Below, in pieces: positions 40,401-51,296 of a stretch of 64,000 nucleotides of DNA (positions within the stretch are counted from its first letter, which is position 1; every line of letters begins with the position of its first letter). The translations under genes and the position numbers were made by a program. Source of the DNA: Hydractinia symbiolongicarpus (Eukaryota > Cnidaria > Hydrozoa > Anthoathecata > Hydractiniidae); contig NC_079880.1 in assembly GCF_029227915.1 (NCBI RefSeq), forward strand, positions 26,221,501 through 26,285,500, in the 5' to 3' direction. Under the pieces are notes generated by a model. It had not been told where the DNA came from and made no database searches. It worked only from the letters and a program-made list of their open reading frames with translations.

Positions 40401-41345
40401 TGGGACTTAATTGAACTGATTATACACGTTGAACTTATAAATGTGATAAATGTGACTTCTGGAGTCCAAGAAATTACATTCTTCTTAATTTGACATGATT
40501 GCTTGAACTCAACGATTGCACTAGGCGCTGTGATAGCGCTTTAGTAAAAAATGTAGATAAATAAGTCATTTTTTACTGTGGGACCAATCCTAGCCGTTAG
40601 CTCGCCGTGAAGAAATAGAGATATTTCCAGAAACTGAATTTCATTGGTTTTCTAGCGGTATCAATCGGTTTGAGTTACAACGGTTGCATCACAATATTCG
40701 TACCAACATGTATTAAGCGATATTTTTCCGATATTACTAGGTTGCATCGCTTTTAGCAGTGAAACGATTGACTGTGGGACTTAATTGAACTGCTTTGGAC
40801 TTTGACCTTATGAATGTAATAAATGAGACAACTGAACTCCAAGAAATAATATTCTTCTTAATTTGACATGATTGCTTGAACTCAACAATTACACTGGGCG
40901 CTGTGGTGGCGCTTTATTTAAAAATGTAGATAAATAAGTCATTTTTTACTGTAGGACCAATCCTAGCCGTTAGCGCGTGCTGAAGAAATTGAGACATTTT
41001 CAGAAAGTGCATTTCATTGACTTTCTACCGGTATCAAACCGTTTAAGTTACAACGGTTGCGTCACATATTCGAACGAACATGTATTAAGTGATATTTTTC
41101 AGATATTTCTAGGTTGCATCGCTTTTAACAGTGAAACGATTGACTGTGGGACTTAATTGAACTGCTTGGGACTTTGACCTTATGAATGTAATAAATGAGA
41201 CAATTGAACTCCAAGAAATAATATTCTTCTTAATTTGACATGATTGCTTGAACTCAAAGATTACACTGGGCGCTGTGGTAGCGCTTTATTTAAAAATGTA
41301 GATAAATTAGTCTTTTTTTACTGTGGGACCAATCCTATCCTAGAA
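37360..41345 (+). repeat. Higher-order units marked by a CCTATCCTAG deletion junction
   Basis: A deletion of roughly 20 bp turns CCTAGCCGTTAGCGCGCG...GAAATAG into CCTATCCTAGAAATAG. This junction is at 38,011, 39,485 and 41,334, spaced 1,474 bp (four monomers) and 1,849 bp (five monomers). A related form, CCTATCCTAGAAGAAGAG, lies at 30,940. Together with the CCATCATG marker near 37,380 and 38,855, this shows serial amplification of one multi-monomer unit carrying the deletion. Confidence 0.83.
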
Positions 41346-43810
41346 ATAGAGACATTTTCAAAAAGTGCATTCCATTGAATTTCTTGCGGTATCAATCCGT
41401 TTGTGTTACAACGTTTGCGCCTCATATTCGTACGAACATGTATTTAGCGATATTTTTCCGATGTTACTAGGTTGCATCGCTTTAACAGTGAAACGATTGA
41501 CTGTGGGACTTAATTGAACTGATTATACACGTTGAACTTATAAATGTGATAAATGAGACAACTAGACTCCAAGAAATTACATTCTTCTTAATTTGACATG
41601 ATTGTTTGAACTCAACGATTACACTGGGCGCTGTGATAGCGCTTTAGTAAAAAATGTAGATAAATAAGTCATTTTTTACTGTGGGACCAATCCTAGCCGT
41701 TAGCTCGCCGTGAAGAAATAGAGATATTTCCAGAAACTGAATTTCATTAGTTTTCTAGCGGTATCAATCCGTTTGAGTTACAACGGTTGCATCACATATT
41801 CGTACCAACATGTATTAAGCGATATTTTTTCCGATATTACTAGGTTGCATCGCTTTTAGCAGTGAAACGATTGACTGTGGGACTTAATTGAACTGCTTTG
41901 GACTTTGACCTTATGAATGTAATAAATGAGACAACTGAACTCCAAGAAATAATATTCTTCTTAATTTGACATGATTGCTTGAACTCAACAATTACACTGG
42001 GCGCTGTGGTAGCGCTTTATTTAAAAATGTAGATAAAGAAGTCATTTTTTACTGTACGAACAATCCTAGCCGTTAGCGCGTGCTGAAGAAATAGAGACAT
42101 TTTCAGAAAGTGCATTTCATTGACTTTCTACCGGTATCAAACCGTTTGAGTTACAACGGTTGCGTCACATATTCAAACGAACATGTATTAAGTGATATTT
42201 TTCCGATATTACTAGGTTGCATCGCTTTTAACAGTGAAACGATTGACTGTGGGACTTAATTGGACTGCTTGGGACTTTGACCTTATGAATGTAATAAATG
42301 AGACAATTGAACTCCAAGAAATAATATTCTTCTTAATTTGACTTGAACTCAAAGATTACACTGGGCGCTGTGGTAGCGCTTTATTTAAAAATGTAGATAA
42401 ATTAGTCATTTTTTACTGTGGGACCAATCCTAGCCGTTAGCGCGCGCTTAAGAAATAGAGACATTTTCAAAAAGTGCATTTCATTGACTTTCTTGCGGTA
42501 TCAATCCGTTTGTGTTACAACGGTTGCGCCTCATATTCGTACGAACATGTATTTAGCGATATTTTTCCGATGTTACTAGGTTGCATCGCTTTTAACAGTG
42601 AAACGATTGACTGTGGGACTTAATTGAACTGATTTTATACTTTGACATTATGAATGTGGTATATGAGACAACTGGACTCCAAGAAATAACATTCTACTTA
42701 ATTTGACATGATTGCCGGAACTCAACGATTACACTGGGCACTGTGGAAGCATTTCATTCAAAAATTTGGATAAATAAGTCATTCTTTACCGTGGTACCAA
42801 TCCTTGCCTTTTGCTAGCGCTGAAGAAATAAAGACAGTTTCAAAAACTACATTTCATTGATTTTCTAACGGTATCAATCCGTTTTAGTGACAACAGTTGC
42901 GTCAAGGATTCGTACCAACATGTATTTAGCGATATTTTTCTGATGTTATTAGGTTGCATCGCTTTCAACAGTGAAACGATTGACTGTGGGACTTAATTGA
43001 ACTGATTATACACGTTGAACTTATAAATGTGATAAATGAGACAATTGGACTCCAAGAAATTACATTCTCCTTAATTTGACATGATTGCTTGAACTCAACG
43101 ATTACACTGGGCGCTGTGATAGCGCTTTAGTAAAAAATGTAGATAAATAAGTCATTTTTTACTGTAGGACCAATCCTAGCCGTTAGCTCGCTGTGAAGAA
43201 ATAGAGATATTTCCAGAAACTGAATTTCATTGGTTTTCTAGCGGTATCAATCCGTTTGAGTTACAACGGTTGCATCACATATTCGTACCAACATGTATTA
43301 AGCGATATTTTTCCGATATTACTAGGTTGCATCGCTTTTAGCAGTGAAACGATTGACTGTGGGACTTAATTGAACTGCTTTGGACTTTGACCTTATGAAT
43401 GTAATAAATGAGACAACTGAACTCTAAGAAATAATATTCTTTTTAATTTGACATGATTGCTTGAACTCAACAATTACACTGGGCGCTGTGGTGGTGCGTT
43501 ATTCAAAAATGTAAAAAAATAAGTCATTTTTTACTGTAGGACCAATCCTAGCCGTTAGCGCGTGCTAAAGAAATAGAGAAATTTTCAGAAAGTGCATTTC
43601 ATTGACTTTCTACCGGTATCAAACCGTTTGAGTTACAACGGTTGCGTCACATATTCGAACGAACATGTATTTAGCGATATTTTTCCGATGTTACTAGGTT
43701 GCATCGCTTTTAACAGTGAAACGATTGACTGTGTGACTTAATTTTACTGATTATAGACTTAGAACTTATAAATGTGATAAATGAGACAATTGGACTCCAA
43801 GAAATAACAA

Positions 43811-44582
43811 TCTTCTTAATTTGACATGATTGCTTGAACTCAACGATTACACTGGCGCTGTGATAGCGCTTTATTAAAAAAAAAAAGATTAATAAGTCAT
43901 TTTTTACTGTGGGACCAATCCTAGCTGTTAGCGCGCCCTGAAGAAATGGAGACCTTTTCAAAAAAACATTTTATTGTCTTTCTAACGGTATCAATCCGAT
44001 TCAGTTACAACAGTTGCGTCAAGGATTCGTACCAACATGTATTTAGCAATATTTTTGACATGTTATTAGGTTGCATCGCTTGCAACAGTGAAACGATTGA
44101 CTGTGGGACTTAATTGAACTGATTATACACGTTGAACTTATAAATGTGATAAATGAGACAATTGGACTCCAAGAAATTACATTCTTCTTAATTTGACATG
44201 ATTGCTTGAACTCAACGATTACACTGGCGCTGTGATAGCGCTTTATTAAAAAAAAAAAGATTAATAAGTCATTTTTTACTGTGGGACCAATCCTAGCTGT
44301 TAGCGCGCCCTGAAGAAATGGAGACCTTTTCAAAAAAACATTTTATTGTCTTTCTAACGGTATCAATCCGATTCAGTTACAACAGTTGCGTCAAGGATTC
44401 GTACCAACATGTATTTAGCAATATTTTTGACATGTTATTAGGTTGCATCGCTTGCAACAGTGAAACGATTGACTGTGGGACTTAATTGAACTGATTATAC
44501 ACGTTGAACTTATAAATGTGATAAATGAGACAATTGGACTCCAAGAAATTACATTCTTCTTAATTTGACATGATTGCTTGAA
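43811..44582 (+). repeat. Single-monomer tandem duplication, apparently identical copies
   Basis: The interval 43,811-44,210 and the interval 44,183-44,582 read the same at an offset of exactly 372 bp, including the same 11-A run followed by GATTAATAAG, the AGCAATATTTTTG variant and GCTTGCAACAGTG. Before 43,811 the two differ (AACAATC against TACATTC), and at 44,211/44,583 a C/T difference ends the match. This is the youngest monomer-level duplication visible in the window. Confidence 0.85.
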
Positions 44583-46296
44583 TTCAACGATTACACTGGG
44601 CGCTGTGATAGCGCTTTAGTAAATAATGTAGATAAATAAGTCATTTTTTACTGTGGGACCAATCCTAGCCGTTAGCTCGCCGTGAAGAAATAGAGATATT
44701 TCCAGAAACTGAATTTCATTGGTTTTCTAGCGGTATCAATCCGTTTGAGTTACAACGGTTGCATCACATATTCGTACCAACATTTATTAAGCGATATTTT
44801 TCCGATATTACTAGGTTGCATCGCTTTTAGCAGTGAAACGATTGACTGTGGGACTTAATTGAACTGCTTTGGACTTTGACCTTATGAATGTAATAAATGA
44901 GACAACTGAACTCCAAGAAATAATATTCTTCTTAATTTGACATGATTGCTTGAACTCAACAATTACACTGGGCGCTGTGGTGGCGCTTTATTTAAAAATG
45001 TAGATAAATAAGTCATTTTTTACTGTAGGACCAATCCTAGCCGTTAGCGCGTGCTGAAGAAATAGAGACATTTTCAGAAAGTGCATTTCATTGACTTTCT
45101 ACCGGTATCAAACCGTTTGAGTTACAACGGTTGCGTCACATATTCGAACGAACATGTATTAAGCGATATTTTTCCGATATTACTAGGTTGCATCGCTTTT
45201 AACAGTGAAACGATTGACTGTGGGACTTAATTGGACTGCTTGGGACTTTGACCTTATGAATGTAATAAATGAGACAATTGAACTCCAAGAAATAGTATTC
45301 TTCTTAATTTGACATAATTGCTTGAACTCAAAGATTACACCGGGCGCTGTGATAGCGCTTTAGTAAAAAATGTAGATAAATAAGTCATTTTTTACTGTGG
45401 GACCAATCCTAGCCGTTAGCTCGCCGTGAAGAAATAAAGATATTTCCAGAAACTGAATTTCATTGGTTTTCTAGCGGTATCAATCCGTTTGAGTTACAAC
45501 TGTTGCATCACATATTCGTACCAACATGTATTTAGAGATTTGTTTACGATATTACTAGGTTGCATCGTTATTAACAGTAAAACGATTGACTTTGGGACTT
45601 AATGGAACTGATTTTAGACTTTGACCTTATAAAGGTCATCACTGATACAATTGGACTCCAAGAAATAACATTCTACTTAATTTGACATGATTGCTTGAAC
45701 TCAACAATTACACTGGCGCTGTGATAGCGCTTTATTAAAAAAAAAATAGATTAATAAGTCATTTTTTACTGAGGGACCAATCCTAGCTGTTAGCGCGCCC
45801 TGAAGAAATAGAGATATTTCCAGAAACTGAATTTCATTGTCTTTCTAACGGTATCAAACCGTTTGAGTTACAACGGTTGCGTCACATATTCAAACGAACA
45901 TGTATTTAGCGATATTTTTCCGATGTTACTAGGTTGCATCGCTTTTAACAGTGAAACGATTGACTGTGGGACTTAATTTTACTGATTATAGACTTTGAAC
46001 TTATAAATGTGATAAATGAGACAATTGGACTCCAAGAAATAACATTCTACTTAATTTGACATAATTGCCGGAACTCAACGATTACACTGGGCACTGTGGA
46101 AGCGCTTCATTTAAACATTTTGATAAATAAGTCATTCTTTACCGTGGTACCAATCCTTGCCGTTAGCTCGTCCTGAAGAAATAGAGACATTTTCAAAAAC
46201 TACATTTCATTTACTTTCTAACGGTAACAGTCCGTTGGAGTTACAACTGTTGCGTCACATATTGGTACCAACATGTATTTAGCGAAATGTTTCTGT

Positions 46297-48584
46297 TATC
46301 ACAATGTTGCATCGCTATTAACAGTAAAACGATTGACTGTGGGACTTAATAGAACTGATTTTGGACTTTGACCTTGTAAAGGTCATCACTGAGACAATTG
46401 GACTCCAAGAAATAACATTCTTCTTAATTTGACATGATTGCTTGAACTCAACGATTACACTGGCGCTGTGATAGCGCTTTATTAAAAAAAATAGATTAAT
46501 AAGTCATTTTTTACTGAGGGACCAATCCTAGCCGTTAGCGCGTGCTGAAGAAATAGAGACATTTTCAGAAAGTGCATTTTATTGACTTTCTACCGGTATC
46601 AAACCGTTTGAGTTACAACGGTTGCGTCACATATTCTAACGAACATGTATTAAGCGATATTTTTCCGATATTACTAGGTTGCATCGCTTTTAACAGTGAA
46701 ACGATTGACTGTGGGACTTAATTGGACTGCTTGGGACTTTGACCTTATGAATGTAATAAATGAGACAATTGAACTCCAAGAAATAATATTTTTCTTAATT
46801 TGACATGATTGCTTGAACTCAAAGATTATACTGGACGCTGTGGTAGCGCTTTCTTTAAAAATGTAGATAAATTAGTCATTTTTTACTGCGGGAACAATCC
46901 TAGCCTTTAGCGCGCTTAAGAAATAGAGACATTTTCAAGAAGTGCATTTCATTGACTTTCTTGCGGTATTAATCCGTTTGTGTTACAACGGTTGCGCCTC
47001 ATATTCGTACGAACATGTATTTAGAGATTTGTTTACGATATTACTAGGTTGCATAGCTTTTAGCAGGGAATCGATTGACTGCGGGACTTAACTGAACTTA
47101 CTTTATATTTTGACCTTTTAAATGTCATAATCGAGACAATTGGACTCCAAGAAATAACATTCTTCTTAATTTGACATGATTGCTTGAACTCAACGATTAC
47201 ACTGGCGCTGTGATAGCGGTTTATTAAAAAAAAAAAAATAGATAAATAAGTCATTTTTTACTGTGGGACCAATCCTAGCCGTTAGTGCGCGCTGAAGAAA
47301 TAGAGACATTTTCCTAAAGTGCATTTCATTTACTTTCTAACGGTAACAGTCCGTTGGAGTTACAACTGTTGCGTCACATATTGGTACCAACATGTATTTA
47401 GCGAAATGTTTCTGTTATCACAATGTTGCATCGCTATTAACAGTAAAACGATTGACTGTGGGACTTATTAGAACTGATTTTAGACTTTGACCTTGTAAAG
47501 GTCATCACTGAGACAATTGGACTCCAAGAAATAACATTCTTCTTAATTTGACATGATTGCTTGAACTCAACGATTACACTGGCCCTGTGATAGCGCTTTA
47601 TTAAAACAAAAAATAGATAAATAAGTCATTTTTTACTGTGGGACCAATCCTAGCCGTTAGTGCGCCCTGAAGAAATGGACATATTTTCAAAAACTACATT
47701 TCATTGACTTTCTAACGGTATCAATGCGTTTGAGTTACAACGGTTGCGTCAAATATTTGTACCAACATGTATTTAGAGATTTGTTTCCGATATTACTAGG
47801 TTGCATACCTTTTAAGAGTGAAACGATTGACTGTGGGACTTAATTGAACTGACTTTAGACTTTGAACTTATAAATGTGATAAGTGAAACAATTGGACTCC
47901 AAGAAATAACATTCTTCTTAATTTGACATGGTTGCTTGAACTCAACGATTACATTGGGCGCTGTGATAGCGCTTTATTAAAAAATGTAGATAAATAAGTC
48001 ATTTTTTACTGTGGGACCAATCCTAGTTGTTAGCGCGCGCTGAAAAAAAAGCGACAGTTTTAAAAACTACATTTGATTGAGTTTCTAACGGTATCAATCC
48101 CATTGACTTACAACGGTTGCGTCACATATTCGTACCAACATGTTTTCAGCGATATTTTTCTAATATTACTAGTTTGCATCGCTTCTAACAGTGAAACGAT
48201 TGACTGTGGGACCTAGTTGAACTGATTTTAGACTTTGATCTTATAAATGTGATAAATGAGACAATTGGACTCCAAGAAATAACATTCTTCTTAATTTGAC
48301 ATGATTGCTTGAAGTCAACAATTACACTGGCGCTGTGATAGCGCTTTATTAAAAAAAATAGATTAATAAGTCATTTTTTACTGTGGGACCAATCCTAGCC
48401 GTTAGCGCGCCCTGAAGAAATGGAGACAATTTCACAAACTACATTTCATTGACTTTCTAACGGTATCAATGCGTTTGAGTTACAACAGTTGCGTCAAGGA
48501 TTTGTACCAACATGTATTTAGAGATTTGTTTACGATATTACTAGGTTGCATAGCTTTTAACAGGGAATCGATTGACTGCGGGAC
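46297..48584 (+). repeat. Satellite segment flanking the transposon, 5' side
   Basis: The stretch of about 47,600-48,584 immediately left of the long transposon closely matches 55,980-56,965 left of the short copy, at an offset of 8,381. Shared private markers include GACCTAGTTGAACTG (48,210 and 56,591) and GGAGACAATTTCACAAAC. Two monomers here carry the GACCTTGTAAAGGTCATC variant following TTATCACAATGTTG (near 46,297 and 47,414). Confidence 0.8.
47088..47091. other. Empty transposon target site (TTAA)
   Basis: The sequence GCGGGACTTAACTGAACTTA, followed by CTTTATATTTTGACC, is the uninterrupted version of the site where both transposon copies sit. Only one TTAA is present here, whereas the occupied sites have a TTAA on each side. 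An equivalent empty site lies at 61,454-61,457 and a close relative at 18,751-18,754. Confidence 0.85.
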
Positions 48585-48588
48585 TTAA
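48585..48588. other. Left target-site duplication TTAA of long transposon
   Basis: The TTAA directly precedes the CCCTATTCGG terminus and is repeated at 52,481-52,484 after the right terminus. Comparison with the empty site supports duplication of this four-base target, the signature of piggyBac-superfamily insertion. Confidence 0.9.
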
Positions 48589-48605
48589 CCCTATTCGGTC
48601 CGGGG
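48589..48605 (+). repeat. Left terminal inverted repeat, long copy
   Basis: CCCTATTCGGTCCGGGG is the exact reverse complement of 52,464-52,480. After 17 bp the two ends diverge: the left continues TTTTTCGAACATAC, the right (read inwards) continues with more G. Confidence 0.92.
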
Positions 48606-48629
48606 TTTTTCGAACATACTATGACCGGG

Positions 48630-48652
48630 GGGGGGGCGGATTCCGCCCCCCC
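48630..48652. repeat. Left subterminal G/C palindrome
   Basis: Eleven-base arms, a run of seven G plus CGGA and its complement, surround a central T at 48,641. A matching palindrome with a central A lies at 52,443-52,465 by the right end. Such paired subterminal palindromes could be transposase-binding or hairpin-forming sites; this is inference. Confidence 0.85.
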
Positions 48653-49261
48653 TTAATAACTTTTCATAGGGTTGTTCAAATTGAATTAAACTTGGCACAC
48701 TTATAGTACGTCATAAAAGGAACAAAATGGCGCCAAAAAAAATTTGCTTGCGTCAGCACATTTTCTGTGACGTCATCAAAAGCTCGAAAATTGTTAAAAA
48801 TGCCACTATCTGCTTAAAATATAATAACTTTTGTTCTAGAGCGAATTTTTACATTCTGTTTGAAGTTTCTGAAAGCTAAATAAAAGTTATTTAACATATC
48901 TTCCGGTTTTTACATGGATCGGATGAAAAATTGCCAAAAATTGCCCGAAAATCCGTTTTTTTCCGATTTTCGGGTAAAATCTGACAAAATCGGGAAATCG
49001 GATTAGTCACGTGTTCAAATTACTCCAAATGATTCTTCTTGATGAAACAAAGTTGTGTTGCAAGTTTCAAGTTCTAAGGATAATCCTAACAGGAGTTATT
49101 ATATTTTCCCCATTATAAGGATTTCATAGAGATTTTTAGGGGTAGTTTCGAGTAATGGCCAATATCAAAGCTTCTGAAAGGTATGGGACCTAAAAAGTTA
49201 GCATGCAGGTGTCTAATAGATAAATGTTGAAACTCAGTAAGTATCATAGCCATATAACAAA
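48653..49261. mobile_element. Left arm of transposon, non-coding, shared with short copy
   Basis: This AT-rich non-coding arm appears again, apparently unchanged, in the short copy (57,036-57,644). Visible elements are GGCGCC near 48,729, a perfect TGACGTCA (CRE/ATF-type octamer) at 48,768-48,775, and an inverted repeat CCCGAAAATC/GATTTTCGGG at 48,944-48,953 and 48,965-48,974. No open frame of note was seen. A regulatory role for the octamer is untested. Confidence 0.75.
48944..48974. repeat. Hairpin-forming inverted repeat in left arm
   Basis: CCCGAAAATC at 48,944-48,953 is the perfect complement of GATTTTCGGG at 48,965-48,974, separated by 11 bases that are mostly T. The same structure is present in the short copy near 57,327-57,357. 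Confidence 0.75.
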
Positions 49262-49268
49262 GCAATCA
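49262..49268. repeat. Left 7-bp direct repeat at the internal deletion boundary
   Basis: GCAATCA here is repeated at 52,412-52,418. In the short copy only one GCAATCA remains (57,645-57,651), joining the left arm directly to GGAGTTATTAAAA of the right arm. This is what a microhomology-mediated loss of the core would leave. The mirror interpretation, an insertion with 7-bp target duplication in the long copy, is less likely because the core ends show no inverted repeats. Confidence 0.85.
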
Positions 49269-49282
49269 ATATAGAAAGTGTT

Positions 49283-49500
49283 GCGGAGAGGTTGCCAAGG
49301 CAAAGGCATTAAGCACGGCAAGGAAAGGGCAAAGGCAGGCAAGGAAATAGGAAGAGGAATCAGGAAGGCAGGGGTAGGCAAGGCATGGGAGCCACAGGCA
49401 AGGACATAGTAGGCAGGCACCAGAAAAGGCATATGAAGGGTAGGCAAAGAAAGTCACGGTCAGTGCTGGCAAGGCAATGGAACGGCAAGGCAGGGGTGCA
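49283..49500 (+). repeat. Purine-rich GGCAAGG minisatellite-like tract
   Basis: The tract is a string of imperfect short repeats such as AAGGCAAAGG, ACGGCAAGG, GGCAGGCAAGG, GGTAGGCAAGG and TGGCAAGGCAATGG, with strong G/A bias on the plus strand. The open frames crossing it on both strands arise from this compositional bias and are not credible genes. It lies at the left edge of the transposon core. Confidence 0.65.
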
Positions 49501-49783
49501 TGACTTTAATAGAAAATCTCCACCTTACAACTCAAAGATTGCGTATACTCAATATTATCAAATTTATCTCAGGTCAATATACAGTGAATCATAGCCATTA
49601 CAAGTATTTAAACAATCGGTCATAACGACATATCATTTTTTGATAAATCTGAGATTACCTTGGTTCCAATGACAACAACATTAAAAAGTCAAGATATAGA
49701 AATAATCAGAGAAGTCTTACTTAAAGATAACCTATTATATGAAAACCTGGTTGTTGTAGGTGCAAGATAATTATGTTTTTCCT
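49501..49783. other. Unassigned AT-rich sequence in transposon core
   Basis: This is non-repetitive AT-rich sequence between the GGCAAGG tract and the tRNA-like sequence. No reading frame, RNA structure or recognised repeat was seen. If the minus-strand tRNA-like sequence is a SINE head, part of this stretch could be its body, but no tail or target duplication was identified. Confidence 0.5.
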
Positions 49784-49853
49784 AGCCCTGTCCAGGATTT
49801 GAACCTGGATCTCTCATTTGCATGAGTGTCATAGCCATTAGACCAGCAGGGCA
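49784..49853 (-). ncRNA. tRNA-like sequence, degenerate (pseudo-tRNA or SINE head)
   Basis: Read on the minus strand, the sequence starts TGCCCTG and ends CAGGGCT, giving six acceptor pairs with a T-T mismatch at the first position. An A-box-like TGGTCTAATGG lies at 49,835-49,845 and a B-box GGTTCAAATCC at 49,795-49,805, and CCAGG/CCTGG gives a perfect T-arm. The anticodon arm is defective: CTCAT and ATGAG pair around only four bases, about three nucleotides short of a normal arm, so no anticodon can be assigned. No T-run follows immediately; the nearest is at 49,742-49,745. The polymerase III boxes are good enough for transcription, but a working tRNA is unlikely. Confidence 0.65.
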
Positions 49854-50220
49854 TAAACATAAATATATATACAAAACTTTACAGGTGAGTATTATATACA
49901 CTTAGGAATTTACGCTGGTTAAGCCACAAGTAACTGTGTTACCTGGCGTTAAACGCTTGATGGAACAATTAATACAAATTTTAAACTGTACCACACAATC
50001 ATAAATCGAGTGAAACACACAACATTTAAGGTGTGTCGGGTGTGTAATTATATTTTTCAGATTCACAACATATATATTTCCTTCAACTTTAGCTTGAATA
50101 GAAACACAATTTACATATTGTGCCTTGTCATAGCGAAAACTGTTTCACAAAATGTTCCCATAAAAACTTAAAATATATATGTACTTTAATCTGTGGTGCG
50201 CCATTAGTATAGGTAAACAA
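49854..50220. other. Unassigned sequence in transposon core
   Basis: AT-rich sequence with short TA runs (near 49,861-49,875 and 50,069-50,078) and a local AACACACAACATTTAAGGTGTGT partial dyad near 50,014. No reading frame or recognised element was found. Confidence 0.5.
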
Positions 50221-50660
50221 ACCCTTTCAAAAAAACTTTAGCACAACTTCTGTTAAATAGAAACACAGGTAATAGCTTGTTGTTAACACTAGGCTGAGTG
50301 ATTAGTACAAATATACTGTGGCGCACATCTGAAAAACTTTGGTTCAAATAAACAGACAGTAAACACCCTGTTGTTATCCTACACAGCTAAAACAATCATG
50401 CAGCACTTTTATTTTGCGGAAAAGTTTTTGTAACATTTAAAAATAAAAACACTGCTCAAAACCTGTTTTTATGCTCCTAAAGAATCCTGCAATATTTTAT
50501 GGGAAAAGTTTGTGCTAGATAAAAAATTAATCATAAAATCGGACAGCCGTAATACATTTTTAAAAAAACCTTTACTGCAACTTCGGTTTAAAAAAACACA
50601 GCGGAAACAGCCTGTTATTAGCCTGTGCAGCTAAAAATCAAATAGCAGTATATGTTTTGT
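50221..50660 (+). repeat. Decayed direct repeats (about three copies)
   Basis: Three stretches share an ordered set of words: AACTT..GTT.AAATA, AAACACAG or AAACAGACAG, then (G)CCTGTT(G/A)TTA followed by a CACAGCTAAAA-type word. They lie at about 50,235-50,295 (partly degraded), 50,331-50,399 and 50,563-50,642. Spacing is uneven (about 95 and 230 bp), so this is either an old tandem array or a dispersed motif. Function is unknown. Confidence 0.45.
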
Positions 50661-50824
50661 TTGCAAACAAGTTTTTATGACAGTAGGATAAAAATCTCTT
50701 ATTCCAGACTGAACAAAAACATCATTAGAGCCACATGTGTAAGGATCGGGTCAAGTTACAAAAACAGAAATTATTGCGACATTATTTGTATACATATCGT
50801 GAAATTAGGTAAAAAGGCTAAACT
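50661..50824. other. Unassigned AT-rich sequence
   Basis: No reading frame, RNA gene or recognised repeat was seen. A GTTTGCAAAC palindrome-like word lies near 50,659-50,668. Confidence 0.4.
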
Positions 50825-51190
50825 TTAGAATATCCCCTTCAAATAGTAAATTTTATAATTAAATATAATAATATAATAATTAGATTTACCGTTAAAACGA
50901 AAAATGACGAAGAAAATATTACGGTAAACGCGTTCGTATCCGAAATATGCTATCCTTTGACAAACCCAAACATCGAGGGTGCAAAATCTAACTACCCTTT
51001 TCTGTGTATTATTCCTTTTGACCAGATCGATGGTAACAACAACTTCATTCATTTCTTGAAACTTTTTATTTCAATAATTTTCATGTGTTGTCTGAGCTGT
51101 AATATAAATCTTGCGTCTTTGAAATTACTGTTACTGTTATCTGGCGATATTGATAAGAATATTATCGTTAATGCTGCCCTTTGTGGCTGA
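50825..51190. other. Possible captured host segment with overlapping short open frames
   Basis: Composition here is less AT-skewed than its surroundings. The minus strand has an open frame from an ATG at 51,050-51,052 to 50,825 (75 codons), starting MNEVVVTIDLVKRNN. Within it, AACGGTAAATCT near 50,884-50,895 resembles a splice donor, after which the translation becomes Ile/Tyr-rich, as expected for non-coding sequence. The plus strand is also open at 50,957-51,190 and 51,150-51,389. No family is recognised. The minus-strand frame could be a captured first exon, but chance open frames are at least as likely. Confidence 0.2.
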
Positions 51191-51296
51191 CCAACGTAAA
51201 CGATTACACGTGACATACCTTTACATAAACATTGATCATCAGTGGGGACCGAACGTACTATTTGCAGAATATGTGACTATAGCTAGCTATGTTTTT

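Larger units (their letters stand above)
1..48584 (+). repeat. Satellite array, ~372-bp monomer, left block
   Basis: The block is an uninterrupted head-to-tail array. Using the TGCATCGC landmark as the monomer start, successive starts fall at 13, 241, 613, 985, 1358, 1731 and 2103, giving steps of 228, 372, 372, 373, 373 and 372. The same landmarks recur to the end of the block, always in the same orientation: GATTGACTGTGGGACTTAA, GACATGATTGCTTGAACTC, AGATAAATAAGTCATT, GGGACCAATCCTAGCCG, GGTATCAATCCGTTTGAG and CCAACATGTATTTAGCGAT. Monomers differ by substitutions, by the length of an A-run after GCGCTTTATT, and by small indels. No gene, RNA gene or transposon was seen inside the block. Satellites of this size are typical of centromeric or pericentromeric heterochromatin, but the location is inference only. 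Confidence 0.97.

Noticed and set aside
1-48584. CRISPR-like regular repeats
   Set aside because: Repeats are about 372 bp, contiguous and degenerate, with no short direct repeat plus unique spacer pattern.
49244-49594. Three overlapping open frames across 49,244-49,594 on both strands
   Set aside because: They coincide with the GGCAAGG purine-rich tract, are compositionally biased (Pro/Ala/Leu-Cys or Lys/Arg/Gly) and overlap one another in different frames.
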